A stretch of 64,000 nt of DNA, from positions 62,001 through 126,000 of the forward strand of contig NW_027017957.1 in the NCBI RefSeq assembly GCF_032854445.1, written 5' to 3'. A program made the position numbers and the translations under genes. Positions within the stretch are counted from its first letter, which is position 1. Every line of letters begins with the position of its first letter. The DNA comes from Liolophura sinensis (lineage: Eukaryota; Mollusca; Polyplacophora; Chitonida; Chitonidae). Shown here piece after piece: positions 36,263 to 46,912 of the stretch. Below the pieces are notes generated by a model. That model had not been told where the DNA came from, ran no database searches, and worked only from the letters and a program-made list of their open reading frames with translations.

Positions 36263-37424
36263 TGGTTGTTGATGGAGGAGACTATGTGGTAAACCTCTGC
36301 AATTCGACAAATTCGATTTAATGCGGTCAAAGAATCATCAAGAACCAGATTCCAACATGCGGTTTATTTGGCCATTGAACAACGGGATGCGACGAATCAG
36401 AGGCTTGAGTTTACTGGCCTAGAGAAAACATTTGATGACTATCAAAGAATAAATTACACTGCCAAAATTATTTTATTAGATTGAGCTAAATGTTACACTA
36501 CATCCAAAGAGGGGCGTTTTTAAACGATCTGTTTATAATATGGTTTTTGATGAAAATTTAGAATCAATGCGACAACACTCGATAAACTTACACGGCCAAA
36601 GTTAGGTTGTAAGAAAACATCGCATGAGATGATACCTTTGTCATTCATTACCCAATGGCTATTTTTTTCCAGATGGGTCTTCAAAGCGTTTTCAAATTAC
36701 ACAGACTGAAGTTAGCTTGTTACAAGGTGCTAACTGTTTGGTTTTCCTCGCATTTAAATGATAGGTCACTATTTCATCGTCTTCTGAAGTCATCCAGTTT
36801 CAGGTGACGTGAGCAATCGAAGTAGCACTGATTAGCCAGTGGTAGTCTGGCACGATAATTTCACTAGTTGATCGTGACAACAATGGTGTATTGCCCTTGA
36901 GTGGTAGCTCGAAACAATGACCGGCAGGACTGATTCACAGAAATTAAGGTTGAATAAAACGCGAAGGTGATCCTGTCAGATAATACCTCTAAAAAGATTA
37001 TTTGAAAGAAAAGCTTAATTAGCACAAAACACCCTGTATAACTTAGAAAGAAAATAAATTTAGAACATACACCACAGGGAGGTAATACCATTTTTGTAAC
37101 AAAATTTTCTTTGTATATCTGATCATAACGCCAAACAAAACAAACTAAAGCACAGACGACGTTAGGTGCTGTCTAATTTAGTAATAACTTTCATATATTC
37201 GTTGATTCAATAATTATCAGTTTCGCGTGGAAGAGGCGTAGTATAATTTCTGGGGCTGGTTTTTCACTCTCGATTGTCAGCATATGCATTTAATTTTCAT
37301 CATTAACGAGATATATCCCTCGACGCGAAAAGTTTTCACCTATTTTTCTTTTATTCGCGCTCATTATTATAATCAGTAATCAGTTTGTAATCCCTCATTC
37401 ATGCACATGTAATCCTCACCAGCC

Positions 37425-37715
37425 CCGAAATTTTCCATTCACTAAACGTTATATCGATGATCTGCCAGTTTTAAACAACCCACATGTAGTAAAGGATGTA
37501 AAAGACATTTACCCATTTTTGCTGGAATAAAAGAAAACCACACACTCTCCGGATGGTACATTCTATCTGGATCTATATTTGTACAAGTCTATGCATCGAA
37601 ACAGACATTCATATACCAGCCGTCAACCAATAAAGCAGTTCCGGGTTAATAATCCCAAGGCCAATTCCCAAAACGACGTTTAACACAAATTATCAAAGAA
37701 CTAAGAAAGTTTATA
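37425..37715 (+). pseudogene. Reverse-transcriptase palm fragment (YIDD)
   Basis: An interrupted plus-strand frame reads FTKRYIDDLPVLNNP, then DIYPFLLE, a stop, KKTTHSPDGTFYLDLYLY. RYIDD is the YxDD active-site motif of reverse transcriptases; the following LNNP, IYP.EL and KKTT....FYLDL pattern is known from Penelope-like or related invertebrate retroelement proteins. Only the palm fragment is present and it contains an in-frame stop. Its 3' flank (ATACCAGCCGTCAACCAATA, CCCAAAACGACGTTTAACAC) is a repeat found also near 51420 and, inverted, near 43650, 50900 and 59280. Confidence 0.55.
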
Positions 37716-37967
37716 AAGTACGAAAATAGGAGGTAATCATACAAAGAGAAGTTGTCGTCAATTTTTAAAGATGTAGGAAAGACACAAGGTATGTTCTAGG
37801 CGACTGAGTGAAATCAGCCTTAACTTTTTTCCATAGGGTTACACTTACATTTTGTAACTTGCTCTGTAGACTAAATATATACACTCATCACTGACATAAA
37901 ACACCACTGGGTATTGTAATCAGCCATAAGATATTCGTCCAAGCTTTTCACTTCTGACAAGTAGTGT

Positions 37968-38002
37968 TAGGGGTCTGTATAAGTATCATCACACACACAC
38001 AT

Positions 38003-38048
<46 letters not shown>

Positions 38049-38120
38049 AGGGACTCTATAAGTATCATCACACACACAGAGTTAGGGGACTGTATAAGTA
38101 TCATCACACACATAAGTATA
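37968..38120. repeat. (CA)n microsatellite within a small minisatellite
   Basis: A pure CACACA tract of about 50 bases sits inside three copies of GTTAGGG(G)ACTGTATAAGTATCATCACACACA. The long Cys-Val frame on the minus strand is an artefact of the repeat. Confidence 0.9.
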
Positions 38121-38512
38121 TCTCCTGTATCTGAATTGCGTGATAGCAAAAACAAATAGGGCCGAATTCATAAAAGTCGTTTAAGGTGTGTGCAGTTAAA
38201 ACGCACTTATCTTTTACACGGAGGATAAAACACTATTGTCCGCGGACAGCTAAACGACTGTCTAAACGATAAGTCAGGAGCTTCGATGATCGTCCGTTTA
38301 GCTGTCCGCGGATTACTTGTGAATGAATGCCTGTCGTCTCATTGTTCGGTACGGTATGCGTGGTGTAAGACGTCATAAAAGTAAGTATAATACAAATAGA
38401 CAGCGGGAGTGAAACATACTCAAACAGCGCCAACAGTGTGATGTTTGAAATATGGTCACACTAAACCGACGATACCACGCTGAATGTACTGTGCATTTCC
38501 AATTCATCCAAA

Positions 38513-38984
38513 ATGTCAGGAAATAAGAGAGGGGAAAATTTTTCCTATGAGCAGCGAATGGGTCTCATTGAGATAATTAAGGTCGACCACACTGTCCTAG
38601 AAGATAAGAGTTGTGACACATCGGCCAACAGAAAGAAGCAGGCAGCATGGGAGAAAATCTCCAAAGAAATGTCTGCTAATTTTCCCGCACTACCAAAATC
38701 GTCTGCGAAGGATCTACGAGAGTTGTGGAGGAGGATGAAAACAAAGGCAAAAGCGATGGTTGAGCGAAAAAAATCGATCTGCACAAAACTGGTGGTGGAG
38801 CGGCTGATGTTGGTGAACTTGGCCCTGAAATCATGGCTATCTTGGCAATCATTGCTGCGGATCTGGAGCAAATACATAACGATGTAGATGATGATGCAAT
38901 GCCAATGTTTGAAGGATTGGCACAAGCACAAACAGGCATCGATAATGTTACAGCATCGACTAGCACGACGGACTTACAAGAAAG
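38513..38984 (+). pseudogene. Harbinger Myb/SANT-like DNA-binding protein, exon 1, frameshifted
   Basis: The N-terminal part (GENFSYEQRMGLIEIIKVD, AAWEKISKEMSANFPAL, AKDLRELWRRMKTKAK) is a Myb/SANT-like trihelix domain of the kind carried by Harbinger elements and related NAIF1/MSANTD proteins, which help the nuclease reach the nucleus and bind DNA. After residue about 84 the sensible frame changes at a run of seven A near 38766; the second frame reads GELGPEIMAILAIIAADLEQ and continues to a donor AAAG/GTATTT at 38984. A homopolymer indel is the likely cause; sequencing error cannot be excluded. Confidence 0.7.
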
Positions 38985-39277
38985 GTATTTCAAAACTTTT
39001 CATCGCAATGTGGTATCTTGATAGTACAGTAATTATTACAGCTTTTATTTTCTGACTTATCCAGCAACGGTTAAGTGCCTCATAGAACTGTCTGCAGTAT
39101 AATTTTCACTGTAAACCGGACCTTATGTGCAGATTGTATGGTGAATCAGGAAGGAAAGAATATTCCAAAGTGTTTAATACCGAACAATAAATGGGCACCA
39201 TAGCAGGTTTTTCTTCTTAAAACATTGTTATTTATTCTTTAAATAATCAAAGTACATATATCATTGTTCTATTACAG

Positions 39278-39400
39278 GGCAAATCGAGAATGTTCCGAGA
39301 ACATTTCTTCTGCCGAAGAACACGAGGAACTAGAAGGTCGTGGCGCCCTTGATATAACGCAGAATACCCAACCATCCAAGCCTACCCTCATATCAACTGG
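39278..39400 (+). pseudogene. Harbinger Myb-like protein, exon 2
   Basis: Acceptor TGTTCTATTACAG and donor AACTGG/GTAAGA bound an acidic, Ser-rich frame (CSENISSAEEHEELEGRGAL). Entry in phase 2 agrees with the exon 1 donor at 38984, but the exit phase does not fit exon 3, suggesting a second disruption or a slightly different splice site. Confidence 0.5.
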
Positions 39401-39488
39401 GTAAGATGTGTTTCTTAAAGGGTTGCACTTCGCACTTGAGCTGCTGTCATCTACATTGTTCATATGTATTCCTTACTGCACTTTTCAG

Positions 39489-39686
39489 GGAAAAAAGACA
39501 CGTCATGAGTCGGGACCGGTACTGCAGAAGACGACTGAAGTATTTTCTTACCTAAAAGAGGAACATGAAGCAAAGATGGCGTTGATTGAACTTCAAAAAG
39601 AGGCAGCAATATGCAAACGAAAACCCTACGAAACGAAATCTGATTACTACAAAGAAAAACTTAGACGCAAGCGTATTGAATTGTAA
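39489..39686 (+). pseudogene. Harbinger Myb-like protein, exon 3
   Basis: After acceptor CTGCACTTTTCAG the frame reads TEVFSYLKEEHEAKMALIEL then YYKEKLRRKRIEL and stops at TAA 39684. The charged, heptad-like C-terminus is typical of the Myb partner protein. The 39687-40101 stretch to the nuclease end carries only short frames. Confidence 0.6.
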
Positions 39687-40101
39687 AATGATTTCTATTT
39701 TTGAATTAAATAAGACATTGTCCAGAAACTGTTTGCTTTGTTTTGCTCACTGATGGAAATGTTGCACAACGAATATCTGTCGAAATAGGTTGCCTCGTAA
39801 GTCCGCTTCAACCGCGTTCAGTAGTCCAATTGGTTCCTCAAGGCTTTGTCTCGGCAGGTCTGGCTCAGGCTCAGGCTCAGGCAGAGGATCATGTCGTCGT
39901 CTTGCCAGGTTATGTAAGCAGGCAGTTGCAACTATAATAGCCATGTTGTGATCCAGCTGAAATTGAAGCGGCGATTAATGTACACGTATTGAAATCTAAG
40001 TACCGTATATGAAATAAAGCTGAAATAAAAGTGACTTATGTGAGGGAACGTTATTATTTTAGTGTCGTCAGTTCTACGTCACACCCGACTAAACCACCGT
40101 A

Positions 40102-41045
40102 TTATAATGGATTATACTGTGAAACAATTTTAGAACTCCTCTCATTTAGGAAAATATTAAGCAAAAACGGATAATATTGTTTCAATGATTTCCAAACAGT
40201 TTCTGCGGACAAATCGTTTATTGTGGTTTTGTGAAATAAACTGACATTGCATTTACTTACTGAACACCTCAGATGCATTCCCTTGGAAATGCATGGAAAT
40301 CTTTTCTTCCAAATCCCAAATGCTCTTTCAATCACTCCCCTTGTTCTTCTCTGAGCAGTATTGTAACGAATCTCTGCTGGTGTCATCGGATTGCGAATAG
40401 GAGTGAGCAAAATACCTTGGCATTCTCCTGTCTGGAATTTACGGAATAGTTCCGACTCCTCAAATACCCGAGAGTCATGTGCTGAACCATACCATCTTGC
40501 AACAACGTTCGTGAAGATAAGTTGATGGTCACACATAAGCTGACAGTTGAGGCTGTATTATCCGTTCCTGTTTATAAACCGTAAAGCATCCCTGCCACCA
40601 GGATTTACAATTGCTACATGGGAGCCATCGATAGCGCCAATAACACCGGGAAATGCGTAATCTCATAAAACCCCTTGCAACTACTCGTCTTTCTTGCAGT
40701 GTGTCGGGGAAATGAATAAACTGCCTTTTCCTGGCACAAATCGCGGCAGTGACACGATGAACAGCCCTGCAACACGACGCTTGTGACACTCCACACGTCC
40801 CCAACATCCATCTGAAACGATGCTCTCGCATAGAATCGTAATGCAACTGTTAACTGTTGAAGAGGAGTTAGTGCATGATTCCTCCTGGTTGCGGGCAGCA
40901 GGTCATCTTGTAATAAATTCAGCAGCCAACGAAACGATTCTTTGGAGATCCTGTAACGTGTGATGAATTTTGTATCATCGTATTTCTCTAAGGGATTTAT
41001 TCTATTCTCAAAAACCCTGACGGCATGCCCATGATCACGGCGCAT
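40102..41045 (-). pseudogene. Harbinger HARBI1-like DDE nuclease, multiply frameshifted
   Basis: Going from 41045 downwards, pieces in three frames form one transposase: RISKESFRWLLNLLQDDL and LTPLQQLTVALRFYA (N-terminal helical part), then CRAVHRVTAAICARK, then a first catalytic Asp in GAIDGSH (near 40612-40632), a second in GSAHDSRVF (near 40463-40490) and the Glu in RGVIERAFGIWKKRF (near 40300-40345), ending KCNVSLFHKT and a tail. All three DDE residues survive, but at least two frame changes and an in-frame stop near 40552 break the protein. In active copies it cuts and joins DNA at the TIRs. Confidence 0.75.
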
Positions 41046-41577
41046 CTGTACCTTTCCCCTGCCTCGTCCTGAGCAAACTCTGACACTGCTAGGGCATCCA
41101 TGTCAGCACCGTTCTGCACTAAACTTAGAGCGATTCCGTATGTAAAGTACTTAGTCGGAGCAGTTAAACATACCCCTCACTGACGATTAAACATTCCTTT
41201 GTTGTTTAGACGCGTGTGGTTAAATTTTGATCGGGTGTCATTTAATCACATCTTGTGAATCGGCGACTAAGATTAAATAGGCGATGATCGCATGATTAGT
41301 GCCTTTACACGCGTGTGAACTTTAAAACACCTTTATGAATTCGGCCCATATTGTTTTGACCATTCGGATGGTGGAAAATGGTTTGATAATTGTTGCACAT
41401 CTCGGATTAACAGAGGCTCACCTGATACATGTACAAGGGCTAAGCAATTGTAAAGAAAGAATGGTTCGTGTTTGCGCTTAGCTGAAAATCAAGGGAGAGT
41501 AAGAAGAATACAATTATGTCTATAAATGGATGGATTCTATATAAAGAGTAAATATGTTTCATATCGGAACATTCCTC

Positions 41578-41645
<68 letters not shown>
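41578..41645. repeat. (TA)n microsatellite
   Basis: About 65 bases of uninterrupted AT dinucleotides. Confidence 0.97.
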
Positions 41646-41647
<2 letters not shown>

Positions 41648-41769
41648 GTTGTTAGACAAATCAAGTGCCTCAAACTGCACAGGTATATTTGCATGTAAAT
41701 CAGTCAGTTTCACCTTGTTGCCTGGGTTCGACTGGTCGCCGAATCGGTAGACACAGTTATGCAATTTCT

Positions 41770-42440
41770 AGTAGACAGTCTAGTCCATAGTGAAACCGGC
41801 ACTCCTGCAGTTGTGTCTTTATGGCTACAATTGAATTATTTGTAAAGAAAGTTTTTCCAATGACATCAAAATTTAGCCGCAGAACTGTTAACCTCTGCAA
41901 TATGGCTTAAGAAGTCTGTGCTCTGCGCCAAGCCCAGTAAACACGGAAACCATTTCCTGTCGTATACAGGATTTTCTAATCACAACAATATACTGGACAT
42001 CACTAGTCTAGATTTACATAAATCTAACTGACCAGGTTTCGAAGATCCTTAGTCCACCATGAGAGTTCTAGCTTTAATATGCAGAAATACGGGTAATCAT
42101 ATACTTAGCCCAATGTGCTAACGTGTTAAGTTGTAGGGGAGTGTTCTTCAAAGTATTAGAAAACAATGTTGGAATATGTCAAACACGGTACCTAAAGTTA
42201 TTGTAATCTTAATAGCCCTTTAAAGGACTCAACTATAACATGTACCAGATGAAAAATTTTCCGAACTTCAATGCCTTCATCTCTCATTTTAAACAGATGT
42301 GTACAGTGTATGCCAGATGGGCTGAGGTTTAGTACCGGTAACCACTCCCACTGGTACATCTGTGAAAACTGCGAGTATAGCACAAGAACTGGCTAGCTGA
42401 TCAGGGAAATAACTTAGAAATGTCCCAAAATCATGTAGGG
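41770..42440. repeat. Repeat family R3 copy
   Basis: AGACAGTCTAGTCCATAG, GTTAACCTCTGCAATATGGC and GACCAGGTTTCGAAGATCCT match 43087 (AGGCAGTCTAGTCCATGG), 43200 (GTTAACCGCTGCAATGTGGC) and 43895 (GACCAGGCCTCGGAGATCCT). No gene seen. Confidence 0.6.
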
Positions 42441-42579
42441 TTATGTATCTTTTTAGACGTTCCAGGTCAATAATCGTTCAAAATGTATCTCTGTTGTGCT
42501 TTGATTGTGAGTGTTTATATATCCATCGTGGCGATGTAATTCAACACGATGAATACATTCTCCCTACCCCCAGATCACA

Positions 42580-42807
42580 CGGAGTTATACACAATCATGA
42601 GGCAGAGCTACAGGGATTCTGAACCCTCGGCTTACGCGGAGTTATACACAATCATGAGGCAGAGCTACAGAGATTCTGAACACTCGGCTTACGCGGAGTT
42701 ATACACAATCATGAGGCAGAGCTACAGGGATTCTGAACCCTCGGCTTAGGCGGAATAATACACAGTCAAGAGGCACAGCTCCAGCGACTCTTAACGCTCT
42801 GTCCACA
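42580..42807 (+). repeat. 57-bp tandem repeat (about four units) able to encode a YTIM motif
   Basis: Units start at 42580, 42637, 42694 and 42751, exactly 57 bases apart; three are near-identical and the fourth is decayed. One plus frame stays open over the first three: ELYTIMRQSYRDSEPSAYA repeats. YTIM matches the YxxM consensus for PI3-kinase SH2 binding and YAEL a Y+3-Leu site. The flanks (ATTCAACACGATGAATACA; GCTCTGTCCACATTTACTT) are homologous to 51655 and 51720, where a single ELDSTMSRA unit is found. Either a tail-exon relic or a repeat-family accident; no splice sites support expression. Confidence 0.6.
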
Positions 42808-43079
42808 TTTACTTTAGATTAAGAGAAACGTACCCATTATAAAATTTTTAAAAAATTGGATTGAGGGTGTTTTATCGAATAACCTTGACACACTAGTTCT
42901 TGCAGTAATTACTTGTGGTGTTGATTGAACTTGTCACTCAACACGCAGTGTCCAACAAATGCTACAAGGCGAGATATGTTCACGCTATATGCAGGACCCT
43001 ACGGTATATTTCTGTTTATTAAATACCGATACAAGTAGTGCTGAAATTCTATCAAGTAAATTTGTGAGGAATTGTACTA

Positions 43080-44000
43080 TAGAGGCAGTCTAGTCCATGG
43101 TAGAGCAAGCGTTCGTACTGTTGTCTCATCATTAGTACATCTGGCATTTTTGCAATGAGACTTTCCCCAATAAAATCAGAATTCAGCAGAAGAAGCGTTA
43201 ACCGCTGCAATGTGGCTTTAGAACTGCACACGGGAAATCACGCCCAAACCGGATTGAAAGATTCAAGTTGCTTTATTTTCTTCGAAAACATATCAAGATA
43301 CAAATGAGCTATGCACTTTATCCCCTGTCATGATGATTCAGATCTTCTGAGAATGTCGTCGATACGTCAATCTATTAGCGTCGATGGAAATGTCATGTGG
43401 CAATGTTTTGAGCGTGTCATGTAGCCATTGTTTACCGCTGGAATATAAAAAATCGAATTCGATTAAAATCATTTTGTTACAATATAAATATAGACTTAAA
43501 GCACAGAGATTTAAACCAGGGAAGCAACAACAGTGAAATACGTTCTCTTTCACCCATTCACCTAGAACACACTTTGGGTCTTTTCAACTTCATTGGAATC
43601 TGTTGACTGCTTCTTTTTGCATGATTCCGTCGTATTTTTGTACTTCATATATTTTCTTAGTTCTTTTCCAGTTTCTGTTAAACGTGGTTTTGGGAATTGG
43701 ACTTGCGATTATCCACCTAAAATGTCCTTCTTGGTTGACAGCAAAGTACTCGTCCTGTAGCACCAAGGCCACAGCGGATTTAGGTAGAACACATTTTAGT
43801 GGAGACAGAATTTATTAGACATCACAAGTCTAGATTTACTTAAAATATATTATGTCATCACATTTAACATACAATGAAAATAAATAATGCAAAGGGACCA
43901 GGCCTCGGAGATCCTTAGTCCACCAGCAGAATCCTAGTTTATGCGACAATACAAGAGGTCCGACACTCAGCCCATTGTCCTATTGTGGCAGGTTATAGAT
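43080..44000. repeat. Repeat family R3 copy with inverted retroelement flank
   Basis: R3 landmarks at 43087, 43196 and 43890 as listed for 41770. Between them 43640-43760 carries, inverted, the repeat that flanks the YIDD fragment (TTTCTTAGTTCTTTTCCAG, GTTTTGGGAATTGGACTTGC). Confidence 0.55.
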
Positions 44001-44007
44001 GAAAAAG

Positions 44008-44250
44008 AGGTCTCCTTGGCCGAGAGGTTAGCAAGCCAATAACCCAGGAGCCTGTCACCAATGTGATCGCTGTGAGTTCAAGTCCAGCTCAAGTTAGCTT
44101 CCTCTCCGGCCGAATGTGGGAAGTTTGCTGGCAACCTGCGGATGGTCAGGGTTTTCCCAGTTTTTTCCCACCGTAATGCTGGCCGCCGTCGTACAAGTGA
44201 AATATTCTTGAGTGCGGCGTAAAACACTAATCAGTTATTTAAATAAATAT
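44008..44250 (+). mobile_element. SINE family A, full length
   Basis: tRNA-like head GTCTCCTTGGCCGAGAGGTT with box B GAGTTCAAGTCCAGCTC, body TCCTCTCCGGCCGAATGTGG, GCTGGCAACCTGCGGATGG, and end TGAGTGCGGCGTAAAACACT with an AAATAAAT tail. Head and tail both present. Confidence 0.92.
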
Positions 44251-45582
44251 AGGAGAAATGTGTAAAAGGTTACAAAACGATGTTGGAATACGTCAAACAC
44301 GGCACTTGTACTTATTGTAATCATCACCACCGTTTAAAGAACTTTTGATATTTGAGGATGTTTTATCTATGTCTATAGCATGTACCCGATGAATAGTTAT
44401 CTGATCGAACTCTGGTGTGCGCACGTGACATTTTGACTAGATGTGTACATTTTATGTTAAATAGATGGATGTCTAATTTCTACTGGCACTGAAACATCTG
44501 TGAAAACTGCGAGCATATCCCAAGCACTGAAGGACTGATCACTGGTAAATCTTAAAAATGTCCACAAAGTATGCACAAATATAGATCATATTAAACAATA
44601 GGCTAATCCTTGCATTTTCCAAAAATGTTTTAAGGAACCAATGAAGAGTTCTGTAACTATGTCGAGTATATAGCACAGGTATGCCCATAAGTTCTAATGA
44701 ATGACACCCGTCCTTCGTTACAAACGGACTGGTTTGTAAAGAGCAAACTGCCATCATCAACAGAGAATACATTAACACAAATACTTATTTCTGGGCACTG
44801 GAAGTAAATGTGTATCTCAAACTGAGGAACTCACGACTTTTCAGCTACACCGCTGTGACAACCAGTAGATTTTGAGTCTCACTTCACCCAGTATTTTCAT
44901 CTGTTTCCAAATCTAATGAGACACAATTCTGGATGTTGTCTGAGAGAATATAAATTAGTAATATAGCAATATCATAGCAATTTTTGCTTTGTCCGGCTCC
45001 GCTCCATGGGCTATAACTCAGTATTATTTTTGTATCACTGAAATATCTTCCCTTAGACAACACGAAACCGGTGCTTCGTCTTTCTTCATTAATAAGCCAA
45101 AGCTTTGCATCCTTTTTCATTCTGAGACGTTCCAGCAGTGGTGCAAGGGCACTGTGCCTCACAAAGAGTCCCGCTAGGCGTGGGTATATTTCTCTGTGGA
45201 ATTAGTTGCATACATGGAGTGTTCGTGTAAAACCGAAACAATCAATCTCAGTCAATCCACGGTACCAATGGTGGAGAACATTGGGGTGACTGGAGTAAAC
45301 CACCGACCTTCGACAGCTACCTGGTCAGTCTCCTGATTCAAGGTAGAAGACAAAACAACGAGAGAAGGAATACATTGCAGGCCTACGCTCAAAGAATAGC
45401 CTATGGAAATTAAAAAGGGACAGATAACTGTAATAAAATAATAGCTTTATTATTTCTTGTATTGGCAAAGACAAAGTGTGAATGGCTGAGCAGAGAGACA
45501 TAAGCTCACTCATTGGTGTGCATAGAAAAACACAACTGATACATGCCGGTACCTTTTTCCTGATTATATACGTTATCATGAA
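44251..45582. repeat. R3-related sequence
   Basis: Blocks here recur at 47160-48480, for example CTGATCACTGGTAAATC (44535 and 47350), ACAGAGAATACATTAACAC / AGCAGAGAATACATCAACAT and GTTCCAGCAGTGGTGCAAGG / GTTCCGGCAGAAGTGCATGG. The two stretches are diverged copies of one long repeat. No supported exon. Confidence 0.5.
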
Positions 45583-46912
45583 TATTTACATTTTAAAATT
45601 TATTCAAACACTTGTGTTATGTATGACTATTTAACGTTTTCATGTACTGTTAGTCTGCGGACCTTTGTGTTGTATGTTATAAGCATAACAGGCCCTGTTA
45701 TATATGTACAGTGCGGACCTGGCCGAAAGCACCTCGTTCAATGCTCTGTTTATTTAACTGGATGTTCACTGGCTGTTAATTCTGTGTCTAAGAATAGTTG
45801 AATCCACCTGGACCGTATATAAGCCGTGTTTTCTGTGCAGAGTGGAGGTATTTTTGCTGCATCCACTGGGAGCCAGGAGAGTGTGAGACGCTCTCGTATC
45901 GAGTCCATTATTTTGATATGAGCTGGTGATGCCAGTTTCATTTGGGAGGACAGTTTTTTATGCCGGCACCGTTTATGTACCACAGTAGTACTGATGTCTG
46001 GTTTATGCGAATTTCTGCGGAAGTCACGTTTATTGGTGTTCGGATCTTGATTATGATTATACAGTGTGGACTGTGTAATTTGTTTAACACGCTGACCTCA
46101 CCTGACCGATAAGGTCGTCAAGGACTCTAAACTGAAGTTTTCAGTTTTGCAAAGGACGTTCGTTCTGCCACAAGGTGACATTACTCTACGTCTCTGAACG
46201 GCTCGTTTGTGAGCTTCTGCGGGAGCTTGACTGATCTGAAGTGGATTATACCTCCATGCCTGTATTTACCCTGTGTTGTGCTCTGCGGGTGTGACGTCAT
46301 TCAAAGGCTTGATTGTTCCAGTTCTGTGTAACCTGTGTTCGTGTTCGCTAACCGGGCGAAGTACCTGTCTAGGACAATTTGTGACTTGTGTGGATTGTGT
46401 GTTTATCCCATGATCTTTACGTTGGATTTCCTGGAATACATTCCTTGGGATGCAAAGGTGAACTGGAAACTTGTAAAGACCGGTAATACTGATGTGTATG
46501 TTGTTGTTGTTGTTGAACTGTCTGTAAAACTGTACGTCTCATTTTATATATAAAGCATTGTTTACATTGTAATATTGAGTCACTGAGTCTGTTTTCTGTT
46601 GCCGTTTTCAATACCGTAACACTTGTTTTCTCAACATTCCACTTCTTCCACACTTGGTTAACCAAATCGCTCACTTGAAATGTACTTAGGAGTGATCTCC
46701 CCTTGGTTACAAATTAATGCGATCAATTCAGTTGCTCATACAGCACAGGCCTATTTACATTTTAAAATTCATCCAAACACTTGTTTTCTCATCATTTCAC
46801 TTCTTCCACACTTGGTTAACCAAATCGCTCACTTGAAATGTACTTAGGAGTGATCTCCCCTTGGTTACATATTAATGCGATCAATTCAGTTGCTCATACA
46901 GCACAGGCCTAT
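45583..46912. repeat. Tandem duplication, one unit split by a solo LTR
   Basis: Unit 1 is 45583-45614 plus 46622-46753; unit 2 is 46754-46912. Both read TATTTACATTTTAAAATT, CAAACACTTG, TTTTCTCA, CTTCTTCCACACTTGGTTAA, AGTGATCTCCCCTTGGTTAC and CAGCACAGGCCTAT. Unit 2 shows the uninterrupted site CAAACACTTGTTTTCTCA. Confidence 0.9.
45615..46621 (+). mobile_element. Solo LTR of a retrotransposon (1007 bp)
   Basis: Starts TGTTATG and ends CGTAACA (TG...CA), flanked by CTTG at 45611-45614 and 46622-46625. The empty site in the neighbouring tandem unit has a single CTTG, confirming the borders. A TATATAAG lies at 45816-45823 and a TATAAAGC poly(A)-type signal near 46549. No internal coding region remains, so it is a recombined solo LTR, probably of the Ty3/gypsy group (inferred from the TGTTA...TAACA ends only). 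Confidence 0.88.

Larger units (their letters stand above)
38159..41347. mobile_element. PIF/Harbinger DNA transposon with TIRs and 3-bp ATA duplication
   Basis: Terminal inverted repeats GGGCCGAATTCATAAAAGTC (left) and, inverted, ...CCTTTATGAATTCGGCCC (right) bound a 3189-bp element flanked by ATA at 38156-38158 and 41348-41350. Inside are the two genes typical of the superfamily, converging: a Myb/SANT-like DNA-binding protein (plus) and a HARBI1-like DDE nuclease (minus). Both are decayed, so this copy should not move by itself. Near the left end GTCCGCGGACAGCTAAACG (from 38239) recurs inverted at about 38293-38311, a subterminal palindrome. Confidence 0.85.

Noticed and set aside
36864-37091. 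Hydrophobic minus-strand frame (CFVLIKLFFQIIFLE)
   Set aside because: No consistent splice phase and no neighbouring exon of either gene; AT-rich DNA often gives such frames.
37967-38155. Open frame rich in Cys-Val-Cys-Val
   Set aside because: It is only the (CA)n microsatellite read in one frame.
41526-41764. Frames with long Tyr-Ile runs on both strands
   Set aside because: Product of the (TA)n microsatellite.
45750-46553. Open frames inside the LTR
   Set aside because: They lie wholly within a solo LTR and show no gag, protease or RT motifs.
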